Assembly (NCBI GenBank): GCA_963933065.1
Contig: CAWVUB010000016.1
Span: 1 to 27,902, forward strand
From: UBA9410 sp963933065
GTDB taxonomy: Bacteria; Actinomycetota; Acidimicrobiia; Acidimicrobiales; MedAcidi-G1
Direction: 5' to 3'
DNA: 27,902 nt
Part shown: positions 15,347 to 24,105 of the stretch, piece by piece
How positions within the stretch are numbered: position 1 is the stretch's first letter
Layout of the letters: every line of letters begins with the position of its first letter
Program-made: the position numbers and the translations under genes
The notes under the pieces: generated by a model
What the model saw: only the letters and a program-made list of their open reading frames with translations
What the model was told of the DNA's origin: nothing
Database searches by the model: none

Positions 15347-16608
15347 CAGACCAGTCCTCCCCCAGGTAGGCCCCCGGCTGGCGCATCATCTTGCGCTCTA
15401 GCGCCCTCCAACTCGGTTAACCGGTCCGCCCTGGCCTTCGACATCGCTCCAAGCAGCAACGCTGCTCCACCCGCCATTACGGCAATACCGACTAGCACCA
15501 CCAGAAACAAGGGCCATCCCTGCGCATTGGCTACATCCAAAGCCCCGATAAGAAGAAACCAACCCAGAGAAACTGGGATGAGTAACTTCCAACCCAAGTC
15601 CATGAGCTGGTCGTAACGCACTCGGGGAAGGGTTGCACGTAGCCATACGAAGCAGAACAGAAAGGCAAAAACTTTCAGACTGAACCAAAATACCGGCCAC
15701 AACCAGCCCAGAGTGTCAGTCAGGATCGGGCCAGCCGGGCCACCCAGGAACAAGGTGACGGCGATAGCCGACATGGTGATCACATTCATGAACTCGGCGA
15801 GGAAGAACAGTGCAAAGCGCAGCGAGCTGTACTCAGTGTGGAATCCACCAACCAACTCCTGCTCGGCCTCCACTAGGTCAAACGGTGGTCGGTTCAACTC
15901 GGCAGTGCCAGCCAACACGAATACCAAGAACGGAACTACGCCAGTGGCAAGCACATTCCAGTTGCCTTCAACCTGGCTGGCCACGATGTCGTGGGTGGAA
16001 AGTGAGCCTGAGGTTAAGAAGACCGTCGCTATGGCTAGTCCTAGGGCTGCTTCGTAACTGATCATCTGGGCTGAAGCGCGTACCGAACCAATCAGTGGGT
16101 ACTTCGACCCTGATGACCAGCCAGCGAGCATCACTCCGTAGACGGCAATAGACGAAAGAGCCAAAAAGAACAACACACCCACCGGTGGATCTGCAACCTG
16201 TAGATAAGTCTGCTTTCCAAACCAAGTGACAGTGCCATCCCCCGAGGAGAAGTCACCCCCGATTGGAACGATGGCGAACACGAGGAAAGCTGGGATGAGA
16301 GACAGGTAGGGAGCCAACTTGAAGACCACTCGGTCAGAACGGTCTGGGATGAGGTCCTCCTTGAAGAACAACTTGATCCCGTCGGCCAGTGTCTGAAGGA
16401 TTCCGAATGGGCCAGCTACCGAAGGGCCGATCCGGTTGTGCATGTCGGCTACAAGTTTCCGCTCGAACCAGATCATCAGCATTACTGAGACCAGCAAGAG
16501 AACGAATGCCACCACCACCTTCAGTACAACAATGCCCACTATCCCAAGGTCAAGGTCCCCACTGAGTAGTGGGTCGATGGCCAGCACAGCAGTTTTCGCG
16601 ATGCTCAT
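15346..16608 (-). CDS. nuoH: Complex I subunit NuoH, 14-subunit set
   Basis: ND1-family membrane subunit, 420 aa. The quinone-chamber motifs are canonical: NRIGPSVAGPFGILQTLADG (residues 58-77), FKEDLIPDRSDRVVFKLAP, GSKYPLIGSVRASAQMISYE, and AELNRPPFDLVEAEQELVGG (236-255) with R240, D244, E247, E249 and E251 all kept, followed by FHTEYSSLRFALFF. It has a hydrophilic C-terminal tail of about 35 residues (LTELEGARAQDDAPAGG). The ATG at 16608 overlaps the nuoG TGA as ATGA. It serves as the standard against which the altered NuoH2 can be compared. Confidence 0.97.
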   Translation of the reverse strand: MSIAKTAVLAIDPLLSGDLDLGIVGIVVLKVVVAFVLLLVSVMLMIWFERKLVADMHNRIGPSVAGPFGILQTLADGIKLFFKEDLIPDRSDRVVFKLAPYLSLIPAFLVFAIVPIGGDFSSGDGTVTWFGKQTYLQVADPPVGVLFFLALSSIAVYGVMLAGWSSGSKYPLIGSVRASAQMISYEAALGLAIATVFLTSGSLSTHDIVASQVEGNWNVLATGVVPFLVFVLAGTAELNRPPFDLVEAEQELVGGFHTEYSSLRFALFFLAEFMNVITMSAIAVTLFLGGPAGPILTDTLGWLWPVFWFSLKVFAFLFCFVWLRATLPRVRYDQLMDLGWKLLIPVSLGWFLLIGALDVANAQGWPLFLVVLVGIAVMAGGAALLLGAMSKARADRLTELEGARAQDDAPAGGLPGGGLV

Positions 16609-19097
16609 CGGCGGCCCAGTCGGACTTCTGTAACCGGCTCCGTGGCGTCGATCAATGCAGTGGCGGATACACCGGGCTGATTGGCTCTCAGGTGCACCGT
16701 CCCGCGTGTCACTCCGACATCGGCTGTCACTTCTAGCTGAATGGTGCCGCGAGAACTGATCAGGTCAACCACTTCACCCTCGGCGATGCCGTGACGAGCC
16801 AAGTCTGTCGGCTCCATGCCAGCCCGAGTACCCGGTGCGAGACCGGCCAGTGACGGGCTATGAGCGACAAACACCCCCGCGTCATACATGGACCGGTCAA
16901 CAACTAGGCGCAGCCCGTAGCCATCACGCCCCGGAACGCTCGTGGGTGAAGGCCGGTCTGCGACTAGACCACCTTCAAGTAGAATCCCCTCCCGGGTGGC
17001 CCCGGCAAGGGCCTCAGATGTAACAGTGGCGTGCAGCGGTGATACAGCAGCAAGTTCGGCTAGAACGTCCGCCACTGTGGCAAAACCCAGATCGACACCG
17101 AGGTGTTCTGCCAGTTCTACAGCAATGGCCCAGTCGGGACGGGACGTCCCTGGCGAATTAACTTTACGTGCCACCACGCTCACCCTTCCCTCTAAATTGG
17201 TGAACGTTCCGTCTAGTTCAGTGGAGGCCACTGCAGGCAGAACGACGTCGGCCTGGGTCACTGTGTCGGTACCGAATAGGTCCACCGCCACTACGGTCCC
17301 GGCCCCAGCCAGTGCCTGTTCGGCCAGTTGGCGGTCGGGAACGTCAGCCAACAAGTCCGCTCCCAGTAAAAACAGCACGTCGATATCGCCAGCTGCCGCC
17401 GCGCTGAGGATCCCCAGTGCGTCATGACCAGCAGTCGTCGGCACGGTCGGCCAGATCCCTTCAACTAGCCCAGCATCTGCAAGAGTCGTCCGGCCAGGGA
17501 GTAGTCCGGGAGCTAACCCAATGTCCAAGGCGCCATGGACATTGCCGCGACGCAGCAACGAGAGGAAGGTCGCCTCTGGTAGGTAGTCGTGGAGGGCCAG
17601 TGCTGCGTCGACAACCGGACCGGCCGACTCCGCAAGCGAAGGGCGGCCCAACAAAACGGTCACCGACGAACCGGCGGCGATCGATGCGGCCAGAGTTCCT
17701 GCAGTCGCTGCTATCTCATCGGCTGTGAGGCCACCCGTACCCGCCGGCGATCCTTCACCAAACAAACCGGCTACTACGCCCGCCGCATCACCAGGGGAAA
17801 CCCGCAACGAATGGGCGGCATGATCGCTTAGACCAGTCCGCCGGGGCGTCAACTCGATCAGGGTGGCGCCGTCATGAACGATGGCGTGTCGGAGTCTCAG
17901 GAACAGCGCGCCGAGTTCTTCCTTGGGGTCCGGCCCCAAAAGGACAATCGTTCCACCTGGGGTACAAGCCCGGTCGATAGTGGCCCGGGGTAGGCCGAGA
18001 ACGACCTCGGCTGGCAGGCCATCGGCCAGCTGGGCGTCCACATGGTCAGTACCCAGAACACCCTTGGCCAACTTGGCCCATGCGTACTGCGACTCGTTGG
18101 TCATGCGGGCGCCACCGAGTACAGCAACTCGGTTTGCCGGAACATCAGCCAGGGCCGACGCGACAGCACTGAGCGCTTCACCCCAAGACGCAGCCACCAG
18201 AGAGTCGCCGCCGGGCATCCGATTACCCAGAGCATCGCCACGGAGCATCGGAGCAGCTAGCCGATCTTCATGGTCGTAGGCCTCGAAAATAAACCGCTCT
18301 TTATCGGACAACCACCCCCAATTAACGGCATCTGCATCTAACCCAAGAAAGCGCAGTACTCGGTCATGAGAAGATTGCACGGCAATGCGACTGCCCACGC
18401 TGTCCAGCGTGCTGGTGGACTCAACTTCCTCGAGGTCCCATGGACGAGCTTTGAATCGGTAGGGAGCAGCAGTCAACGCACCCACCGGGCAAATCTGCAC
18501 GGTGTTCCCGCTGAAGTACGACGAGAACGGCTGATCGGGGAAGGTGTTTACCTGGGTCTGCCCACCACGGTCCATGAAATGAATCAGTTGGTCGCCAGCA
18601 ACCTCACCGGCGAAACGGGTACATCGGTCGCACAGGATGCAACGCTCGCGGTCAAGATAGACATTGCTATTAACAGGAATCGGCTTCTCAAAGTGACGCT
18701 TTTCCTCAACGAACCGGCTTTCACCTGGACCGAATGCCATGGTCTGGTCCTGCAGGGGACACTCGCCGCCCTTGTCGCAAACTGGACAGTCCAGAGGGTG
18801 GTTGATGAGCAAGAACTCCAGCACCCCGTCTTGAGCCTTTTTGGTTCGGTCAGATTCGGTATCGACAGTCATTCCAGGCGAACACTCGAGCATGCAAGAC
18901 GGCTGAAGAGCGGGACCTCGTCCGGTATCAACCTCGACTATGCACATGCGACACATCCCAACCGGCTTCATTCGGCTGTGATGACAGAACCGGGGGATAT
19001 ACGTTCCGGCACGCTCGCAGGCTTCGATTAGTAGTTCACCCGGACGGGCGCTCACAGCCCGACCGTCTACCAAGATTTCTACGCTCTCGGGATTCAC
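16605..19097 (-). CDS. nuoG: Complex I subunit NuoG (75-kDa, iron-sulfur)
   Basis: Large peripheral subunit, 830 aa, carrying the electron path from NuoF/NuoE to NuoI. The N-terminal 2Fe-2S domain has C38, C49, C52 and C68 (cluster N1b). The next domain has H100-x3-C104-x2-C107-x5-C113 for N5. A ferredoxin-type motif C153/C156/C159 with C203 makes N4. The Cys motif of the extra cluster N7, found in E. coli and Thermus at about residue 230, is absent (VESTSTLDSVG has no Cys). Residues from about 250 form the molybdopterin-oxidoreductase-like domain without cofactor signatures, and the last 100 resemble its dinucleotide-binding fold. The GTG start at 19097 makes a GTGA overlap with nuoF. Confidence 0.96.
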   Translation of the reverse strand: MNPESVEILVDGRAVSARPGELLIEACERAGTYIPRFCHHSRMKPVGMCRMCIVEVDTGRGPALQPSCMLECSPGMTVDTESDRTKKAQDGVLEFLLINHPLDCPVCDKGGECPLQDQTMAFGPGESRFVEEKRHFEKPIPVNSNVYLDRERCILCDRCTRFAGEVAGDQLIHFMDRGGQTQVNTFPDQPFSSYFSGNTVQICPVGALTAAPYRFKARPWDLEEVESTSTLDSVGSRIAVQSSHDRVLRFLGLDADAVNWGWLSDKERFIFEAYDHEDRLAAPMLRGDALGNRMPGGDSLVAASWGEALSAVASALADVPANRVAVLGGARMTNESQYAWAKLAKGVLGTDHVDAQLADGLPAEVVLGLPRATIDRACTPGGTIVLLGPDPKEELGALFLRLRHAIVHDGATLIELTPRRTGLSDHAAHSLRVSPGDAAGVVAGLFGEGSPAGTGGLTADEIAATAGTLAASIAAGSSVTVLLGRPSLAESAGPVVDAALALHDYLPEATFLSLLRRGNVHGALDIGLAPGLLPGRTTLADAGLVEGIWPTVPTTAGHDALGILSAAAAGDIDVLFLLGADLLADVPDRQLAEQALAGAGTVVAVDLFGTDTVTQADVVLPAVASTELDGTFTNLEGRVSVVARKVNSPGTSRPDWAIAVELAEHLGVDLGFATVADVLAELAAVSPLHATVTSEALAGATREGILLEGGLVADRPSPTSVPGRDGYGLRLVVDRSMYDAGVFVAHSPSLAGLAPGTRAGMEPTDLARHGIAEGEVVDLISSRGTIQLEVTADVGVTRGTVHLRANQPGVSATALIDATEPVTEVRLGRR

Positions 19098-20518
19098 GAG
19101 CCAGCCCCCGGTGAACTATTTGCTGTGTTCGCCGCCGATACGGGAATGCCATCACTCCGGGTGATACGAGCCTCGAACTCGTGGCGGAACCGTCGGATGG
19201 TTGACGTAATCGGGGCTACAGACGATGGGCCAAGTGGGCAGATCGTGGTCTGGCGGGGCGGGAACGGTACAGCGTCCAAACCTTCAGCAGCGTAGGCAGC
19301 CACCGGATAAGGGCCCGGACTGATGTTGTCGCCCACGTCTAGTAGAAGGTCGATGTCAGATGGACGCCCATGGCCAGCCAAAATGCGGGCCAAGATCTTC
19401 TCTTCCCAGCTCGTCCCTTCCCGGCATGGAGAACACTTGCCACAGGACTCCCGGGCGAAAAATCGCACCATTCGATGACAGGCCTTCACGGCATCGGTGG
19501 TCTCGTCCATCACAATGATGGCGCCTGAACCCAGCATTGACCCTGCAGCACCCACCTCCCGGGCCTCGAGTGGAAGATCGAGATGCTCGGTGAAGAACCA
19601 AGGCGAAGACCCTCCACCTGGGATAAACATCTTCAGTTGATGGCCATCGCGAATGCCCTGACAGTAGGTTTCGCCATAAAAAAGATCACGGAAGGTGGTT
19701 ACACCTTGCTCAACCTCATAAACACCGGGCCGCTTCACGTGCCCCGACACAGCAAACAGGCGAGTCCCAGGTGAAGACTCTGATCCCATCTTCCGGTAAG
19801 ACGCAGCACCGTTGGCCATGATCCAGGGCACATTTGCCAGCGTCTCCACGTTGTTGACGATCGTCGGCTGGCCATAAAGCCCAATGGCTGCCGGAAAGTA
19901 CGGAGGTTTGAGGCGAGGCATACCGCGATTGCCCTCAAGGCTCTCGATGAGTGCTGTCTCCTCGCCAACGATGTAGGCACCGGCTCCCCAATGGAGGGTG
20001 ATGTCCACTGAAAAATTGGTACCAAGCACGTTGCATCCAACGTAACCAGCCGTGTAAGCCTCGTTCAGCGCCGCCGCAATCCGCTCCTGGGCCAGGGCCA
20101 TCTCTCCTCGCACATAGAGGAAACACTGCGAAAGACCCAGCGCGTAGCAGGCGATCAGGCAGCCCTCGATCAACTGATGAGGATCGCGCTCCATGAGGAG
20201 ACGGTCCTTATAGGTCCCGGGCTCACTCTCGTCACCATTTACGACTAGATAGCGGGGCCATACCCCATCGGGGCAAAAACCCCATTTCACACCAGCCGGG
20301 AAGCCAGCACCACCGCGGCCCAGCAGGGTGGCCTCACGGACCTGAGCATGGACGTCTTCGGGGGCCATAGCCAAAGCGGCACTCAGCCCCGCGTAGCCAC
20401 CAGTAGACAAGAAACGCTCGAAGGTAAACGAGTCTTCGTAGGCGAACCGGGATGTGACTACCTTTGGACCTCCGTTATCGACGTAACCCGCAGCGTGGGA
20501 AATGTAGGTGCTCGTCAT
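19094..20518 (-). CDS. nuoF: Complex I subunit NuoF (NADH-binding, FMN)
   Basis: NADH dehydrogenase catalytic subunit, 474 aa from the ATG at 20518. Binding elements: GRGGAGFPAGVKWGF (residues 68-81) for FMN/NADH, NGDESEPGTYKDR (94-106), GEETALIESLEG (185-196), and the N3 4Fe-4S motif SCGKCSPCREGT with C359/C362/C365 plus C427 (TTICPLG). The start at 20518 gives an ATGA overlap with nuoE and has GGAGGAGG upstream; an in-frame extension to 20551 inside nuoE is rejected. This is the only NADH-binding subunit in the window, so only set 1 has its own NADH oxidation module. Confidence 0.97.
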   Translation of the reverse strand: MTSTYISHAAGYVDNGGPKVVTSRFAYEDSFTFERFLSTGGYAGLSAALAMAPEDVHAQVREATLLGRGGAGFPAGVKWGFCPDGVWPRYLVVNGDESEPGTYKDRLLMERDPHQLIEGCLIACYALGLSQCFLYVRGEMALAQERIAAALNEAYTAGYVGCNVLGTNFSVDITLHWGAGAYIVGEETALIESLEGNRGMPRLKPPYFPAAIGLYGQPTIVNNVETLANVPWIMANGAASYRKMGSESSPGTRLFAVSGHVKRPGVYEVEQGVTTFRDLFYGETYCQGIRDGHQLKMFIPGGGSSPWFFTEHLDLPLEAREVGAAGSMLGSGAIIVMDETTDAVKACHRMVRFFARESCGKCSPCREGTSWEEKILARILAGHGRPSDIDLLLDVGDNISPGPYPVAAYAAEGLDAVPFPPRQTTICPLGPSSVAPITSTIRRFRHEFEARITRSDGIPVSAANTANSSPGAGS

Positions 20519-21165
20519 GAGGCCTCCTCCACTACAGGGGCGGGCATCCAAGGTGGTGCACCGTTGACCTCTTCGGGTGGCACCACGCCAGCCCGTCGAT
20601 CGTCGGGTACGTGCTGACGTATCCGACCAAGAGTTCCGTGCTCAGGGAGTTCACCGATATCGCCAGCAGCTCCGCGCTCCAGTGGGCTACGTCCAGCCCG
20701 GATATCAGCCACTACTTCATCGAGGGTTTCGGTGTCAGCCCGGTGAAAGTAGCGGTAGTTCACAGTGAAGCAGGGTGCCTCTGTGCATGCGGCTACGCAC
20801 TCCACGTCCTCAACGGTGAATAGGCCGTCGTCAGTAGTACCGCCAGCTCGCACACCGAGGGTGGACTCAGCATGGTCCAGCAAATCCTCACCACCCAGCA
20901 ACTGGCAAGAGATGTTGGTGCAGACATTGACGATGTACTTCCCCACCGGGTGGAACTTGAACATCTCGTAGAAACTGCCGGTACCAAGAACCTCCGCTGC
21001 CGTGGTACCAGTCATTGTCGCTATCTCGCTCATGGCCTGGGAGGTAACCCACCCCTCCTGCTCTTGCGCCAGGTGAAGCAGTGGGATGACCGCCGATTTA
21101 GCCCTCGGGTAGCGGCTCAGAATCTCTCGAGCCGTCCGTTCGTTAGCGGCGTCAAACCAGCTCAC
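20515..21165 (-). CDS. nuoE: Complex I subunit NuoE (24-kDa, 2Fe-2S)
   Basis: Thioredoxin-fold 2Fe-2S subunit, 216 aa, partner of NuoF. Cluster N1a ligands are C82 and C87 (VCTNISC), and C123 and C127 (VECVAAC). The N-terminal helical part includes ILSRYPRAKSAVIPLLHLAQEQEGW, usual for the family. A disordered-looking tail of about 60 residues, rich in Pro, Gly and charged residues, follows the thioredoxin fold and makes the protein longer than the common 160-180. The GTG start at 21165 overlaps the nuoD TGA. Confidence 0.96.
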   Translation of the reverse strand: MSWFDAANERTAREILSRYPRAKSAVIPLLHLAQEQEGWVTSQAMSEIATMTGTTAAEVLGTGSFYEMFKFHPVGKYIVNVCTNISCQLLGGEDLLDHAESTLGVRAGGTTDDGLFTVEDVECVAACTEAPCFTVNYRYFHRADTETLDEVVADIRAGRSPLERGAAGDIGELPEHGTLGRIRQHVPDDRRAGVVPPEEVNGAPPWMPAPVVEEAS

Positions 21166-22493
21166 CGGTCAACCTCTCCCATTATCGGGTCGACTGAAGA
21201 TACGACGGCCACCCCGTCGGCAATGAGCCCGCCCTCCATCAAGTGCGGCAAGGTCTGTAGATTCACAAAACTCGGCCCCCGGATATGCATCCGGTATGGC
21301 TTTGGACCCCCGTCTGAAACTATGTAGCACCCCAACTCACCACGTGGAGACTCCACGGCTACATACGTCTCACCCTCAGGGACGTGGAAACCCTCAGTGA
21401 AGATCTTGAAGTGATGAATAAGCGCTTCCATCGACTCGTTGATCCGGGCCCGTGGCGGTGGCGTAACTTTCTTGTCCTGAGTGCGGTAGTCGCCATCGGG
21501 CATCAGATCAATGATTTGCTCGACAATACGGAGCGATTCCCGGATCTCGTTTAGGCGAATGGCGTAACGGTCAAAGGCGTCACCGTGGGTTCCCACAATG
21601 ACGTCAAACTCCACCTCGTCGTAGGCAAGGTACGGCTGATCGCGGCGCAAGTCCCATGCATAGCCGGTGGATCGCAGGATGGGGCCAGTAGTTGAAAGGG
21701 CGAGCGCCTCGGCCGGGGTCAGCACCCCTACACCCTGAAGACGCTTACGGAATATGGGTTGACCAGTCAAAAGCTTGTCGTATTCGTCCAGTCTGGGTGG
21801 GATCAACTCCAATAGTCGGCGGATATCTTCTTGCCAGCCGTCGGGCAAGTCAGCGGCAACACCACCCGGCCGGATGTAGTTGTGATTCATCCGCAGACCA
21901 GTGACCTTCTCAAAAAATCGCAATACCTCTTCGCGCTCACGCCAGCCGTAGATCATCATCGACACAGCACCGAGGTCCATACCGTTAGTGGCTTGGAACA
22001 GTAAGTGCGAAGCAGCCCTGTTGAGTTCACACATGAGCATCCGGATCCACGTGGCTCGGGGTGGCACCTCGATACCAAGGAGCTGTTCGACAGCCATTGA
22101 AAACGCCAGTTCAGAAAACAGCGGAGCGGCATAGTCCATTCGAGTGACATTGGTCGGACCCTGGAGGTAAGTCAGGTCTTCAGCGGTCTTTTCCATGCCG
22201 GTATGGAGGTACCCGATGACTGGCTTGGACCGAAGAACAGTCTCGCCCTCCATCTCCAATATCAGGCGTAGTACGCCGTGAGTGGAAGGGTGCGACGGAC
22301 CCATGTTCAGGATCATCCGCTGATCAGCTGAGTCGCCGGTAGGCGGATCGTCTGGATTCCCAGCTAGAGCGGCAGCCTCGGTTTCGCTGAGACGGAGTAC
22401 GGCACTGGTCTCGTCACGTCGAAAGATACGTTCAGCAGAATCAGAAACCGAACTGGGCGCGTCGTCTAGCCCGGAAGTTGCCATGTCGCTCAT
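21162..22493 (-). CDS. nuoD: Complex I subunit NuoD (49-kDa, quinone site), 14-subunit set
   Basis: Quinone-site subunit, 443 aa. It starts with a polar extension of about 60 residues absent from the second NuoD. The GPSHPSTHG motif supplies His72, and TRMDYAAP supplies the quinone-binding Tyr121, so both canonical site residues are present. Other markers: IGYLHTGMEKTAEDLTYLQ, PPRATWIRMLMCELNRAASHLL, and the C-terminal VDPIMGEVDR. The ATG at 22493 makes an ATGA overlap with nuoC; a second ATG three codons in is also possible. Confidence 0.97.
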   Translation of the reverse strand: MSDMATSGLDDAPSSVSDSAERIFRRDETSAVLRLSETEAAALAGNPDDPPTGDSADQRMILNMGPSHPSTHGVLRLILEMEGETVLRSKPVIGYLHTGMEKTAEDLTYLQGPTNVTRMDYAAPLFSELAFSMAVEQLLGIEVPPRATWIRMLMCELNRAASHLLFQATNGMDLGAVSMMIYGWREREEVLRFFEKVTGLRMNHNYIRPGGVAADLPDGWQEDIRRLLELIPPRLDEYDKLLTGQPIFRKRLQGVGVLTPAEALALSTTGPILRSTGYAWDLRRDQPYLAYDEVEFDVIVGTHGDAFDRYAIRLNEIRESLRIVEQIIDLMPDGDYRTQDKKVTPPPRARINESMEALIHHFKIFTEGFHVPEGETYVAVESPRGELGCYIVSDGGPKPYRMHIRGPSFVNLQTLPHLMEGGLIADGVAVVSSVDPIMGEVDR

Positions 22494-22981
22494 TGGGCGG
22501 CTGGGGAGTCTTTAAATTGGACCGGGATTCGCCCCATGGGAAAGTCCCGGCGCAGCGGATGACCTATCCAATCCTCAGGCATTAAAATCCGGGTGTGGTC
22601 GGGGTGCCCCTCAAAGGCAACACCCAGAAGGTCCCAAACTTCGCGCTCCATGGCTTCGGTGCCAGGAAAAATATTGAATAGCGATGGCAACGAAGGATCC
22701 CCTTCAGGAACCTGAACTCGCAACCGAACCCTTCGACCACCGTCCGCGTGGTTAATGAACGAGGCCACTACCTCGAAGCGTTCAGGATCCACGTCCTCGG
22801 GCAGGTTGGTTCGGCCGGGATGAGCCGAATAATCCACAGCGGTTAGGTCAATGGCCATGCAGAAACCGTCAGCCTTTAGGGCAGAAACGATTTCAAGCCA
22901 CTGGTCAACGCGAGGATGCAGAACTACTTGACCAACGGACTCAACGACAGGAACCCCGTAGAGAACCGTTCCTTCACTCAC
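22490..22981 (-). CDS. nuoC: Complex I subunit NuoC (30-kDa), 14-subunit set
   Basis: Peripheral structural subunit, 163 aa. The C-terminal signature EAMEREVWDLLGVAFEGHPD followed by GHPLRRDFPMG identifies the 30-kDa family; the N-terminal half includes FCMAIDLTAVDYSAHPGR. The GTG start at 22981 overlaps nuoB as GTGA. It is a separate gene, not fused to NuoD as in E. coli, and it lacks the acidic additions seen in the second NuoC. Confidence 0.95.
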   Translation of the reverse strand: MSEGTVLYGVPVVESVGQVVLHPRVDQWLEIVSALKADGFCMAIDLTAVDYSAHPGRTNLPEDVDPERFEVVASFINHADGGRRVRLRVQVPEGDPSLPSLFNIFPGTEAMEREVWDLLGVAFEGHPDHTRILMPEDWIGHPLRRDFPMGRIPVQFKDSPAAQ

Positions 22982-23577
22982 TGGGTCCCCAGCTCCACGG
23001 CTTGAACCGTTTCAGTCGGGAGAACTACCTCAATGGACGCGCCGCCACCGTTCGCCTTACGACGGAGAGTTAGTTCGCCGCTCTGAATGTTGTCGTGAAG
23101 GGTCAAAATGGCGTGCATCAGCGTCTCGGGGCCTGGAGGGCAACCCGGGGCGTACACATCCACCGGTACTACCTGGTCCACACCCTGAACAATGGCGTAA
23201 TTGTTGAACATCCCGCCGCTGGACGCGCAAACTCCCATAGAGATCACCCACTTGGGCTCCATCATCTGGTCATAGATCTGCCGCAAGATCGGAGCCATTT
23301 TCTGGGAAACCCGACCGGCCACGATCATTAGATCAGCCTGGCGGGGAGAAGCACGGAACACCTCCATGCCGTATCGGGCCAGGTCATAGTGGGCGGCACC
23401 GGTCGCCATCATCTCGATCGCGCAACACGCCAAGCCAAAGGTGGCCGGCCAACAACTCCGAGCCCGTGACCACTTGACGAGATCTTCGACTCGGGAGGTG
23501 ACGAAGTTGTGCTCAAGGCCTTCTAGACCGTCAGACAGCACATTGGAGACATCGCCGACGCCAGGGATATGAACCAT
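22978..23577 (-). CDS. nuoB: Complex I subunit NuoB (N2 cluster), 14-subunit set
   Basis: Terminal iron-sulfur subunit, 199 aa. Cluster N2 ligands are tandem C51-C52 (LACCAIEMM), C117 (MGVCASSGG) and C146 (PGCPPGPE). The segment ASPRQADLMIVAGRVSQKMAP is canonical. A C-terminal extension of about 35 residues includes TLRRKANGGGASIEVVLP. The ATG at 23577 overlaps the nuoA TGA by 1 nt. Confidence 0.97.
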   Translation of the reverse strand: MVHIPGVGDVSNVLSDGLEGLEHNFVTSRVEDLVKWSRARSCWPATFGLACCAIEMMATGAAHYDLARYGMEVFRASPRQADLMIVAGRVSQKMAPILRQIYDQMMEPKWVISMGVCASSGGMFNNYAIVQGVDQVVPVDVYAPGCPPGPETLMHAILTLHDNIQSGELTLRRKANGGGASIEVVLPTETVQAVELGTQ

Positions 23578-24059
23578 CAGGCCGCCTGCTCCCCGGAGCG
23601 GATCTGGTCCCGTCCCTCCAGACCTACTTCCCGGACCCCTGCCCGACGTATGGTCGAAGATGAAGTCCGGTGTGGGGAGACGGCCTCACGGGTCCGACGC
23701 ACTGGGCCCCACTCAAGAGCGCCGTTGCCAATCAAATACACAAAGGATTCGAACACCGCAGCTGAAAAAATCAACAAGGCGACCAGGCCAAACAAGCCAA
23801 GGCCATCATGGGCGATAGCCCAGGGATAAAAGAAGATGATCTCGATGTCGAAGACGATAAAGATCATCGCCACGAGGAAGAAACGGACCGGAAAGCGTTC
23901 TGGCGTCTCCCGACCCGGGATGATCCCGCACTCATAGGGCGCCGCCTTGCGGTGATTAGGGCTCCGAGGGGCCAACAGACGCGAGGCCATGAAACTGAGA
24001 GCGGCAAAAAGGAACGCCAAGATTAGGAGGAAGAGGATTGGTAGGTACTGTCCGAGCAC
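23577..24059 (-). CDS. nuoA: Complex I subunit NuoA, 14-subunit set, with extended C-terminus
   Basis: ND3-family membrane subunit. Markers are APYECGIIPG and VFDIEIIFFYPWA. I choose the GTG at 24059 because GGGGGAG lies 6 nt upstream and the protein then begins at the first helix (160 aa). The frame also allows a GTG at 24080 (167 aa), which has no good ribosome-binding site. The third helix is followed by an Arg-rich tail of about 45 residues (PVRRTREAVSPHRTSSS) not found in typical NuoA of 120-130 residues or in the second copy. It is the first gene of the nuoA-N operon, 46 nt after the unidentified membrane-protein gene. Confidence 0.94.
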   Translation of the reverse strand: MLGQYLPILFLLILAFLFAALSFMASRLLAPRSPNHRKAAPYECGIIPGRETPERFPVRFFLVAMIFIVFDIEIIFFYPWAIAHDGLGLFGLVALLIFSAAVFESFVYLIGNGALEWGPVRRTREAVSPHRTSSSTIRRAGVREVGLEGRDQIRSGEQAA

Positions 24060-24105
24060 GTCACTCTCCCCCAATCTCACCTATGGCTACAGATTTGTTC
24101 ATAGC

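Noticed and set aside
18366..19031. Long plus-strand open frame of 221 codons inside nuoG
   Set aside because: It is antisense to the iron-sulfur-binding part of nuoG, whose motifs are all intact, and its translation shows no recognisable domain. Other plus-strand frames, such as 1378-1884 and 352-636, are also shadows of minus-strand genes.
20519..20551. Upstream start for nuoF at 20551
   Set aside because: The added residues lie within nuoE and do not resemble NuoF; the ATG at 20518 has a strong ribosome-binding site and the ATGA overlap used across the operon.
24062..24103. 13-codon minus-strand frame just upstream of nuoA1, ending 2 nt before its GTG
   Set aside because: It might look like a leader peptide, but it has no clear ribosome-binding site, and it covers the Shine-Dalgarno of nuoA1. 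A short frame of this size is expected by chance.
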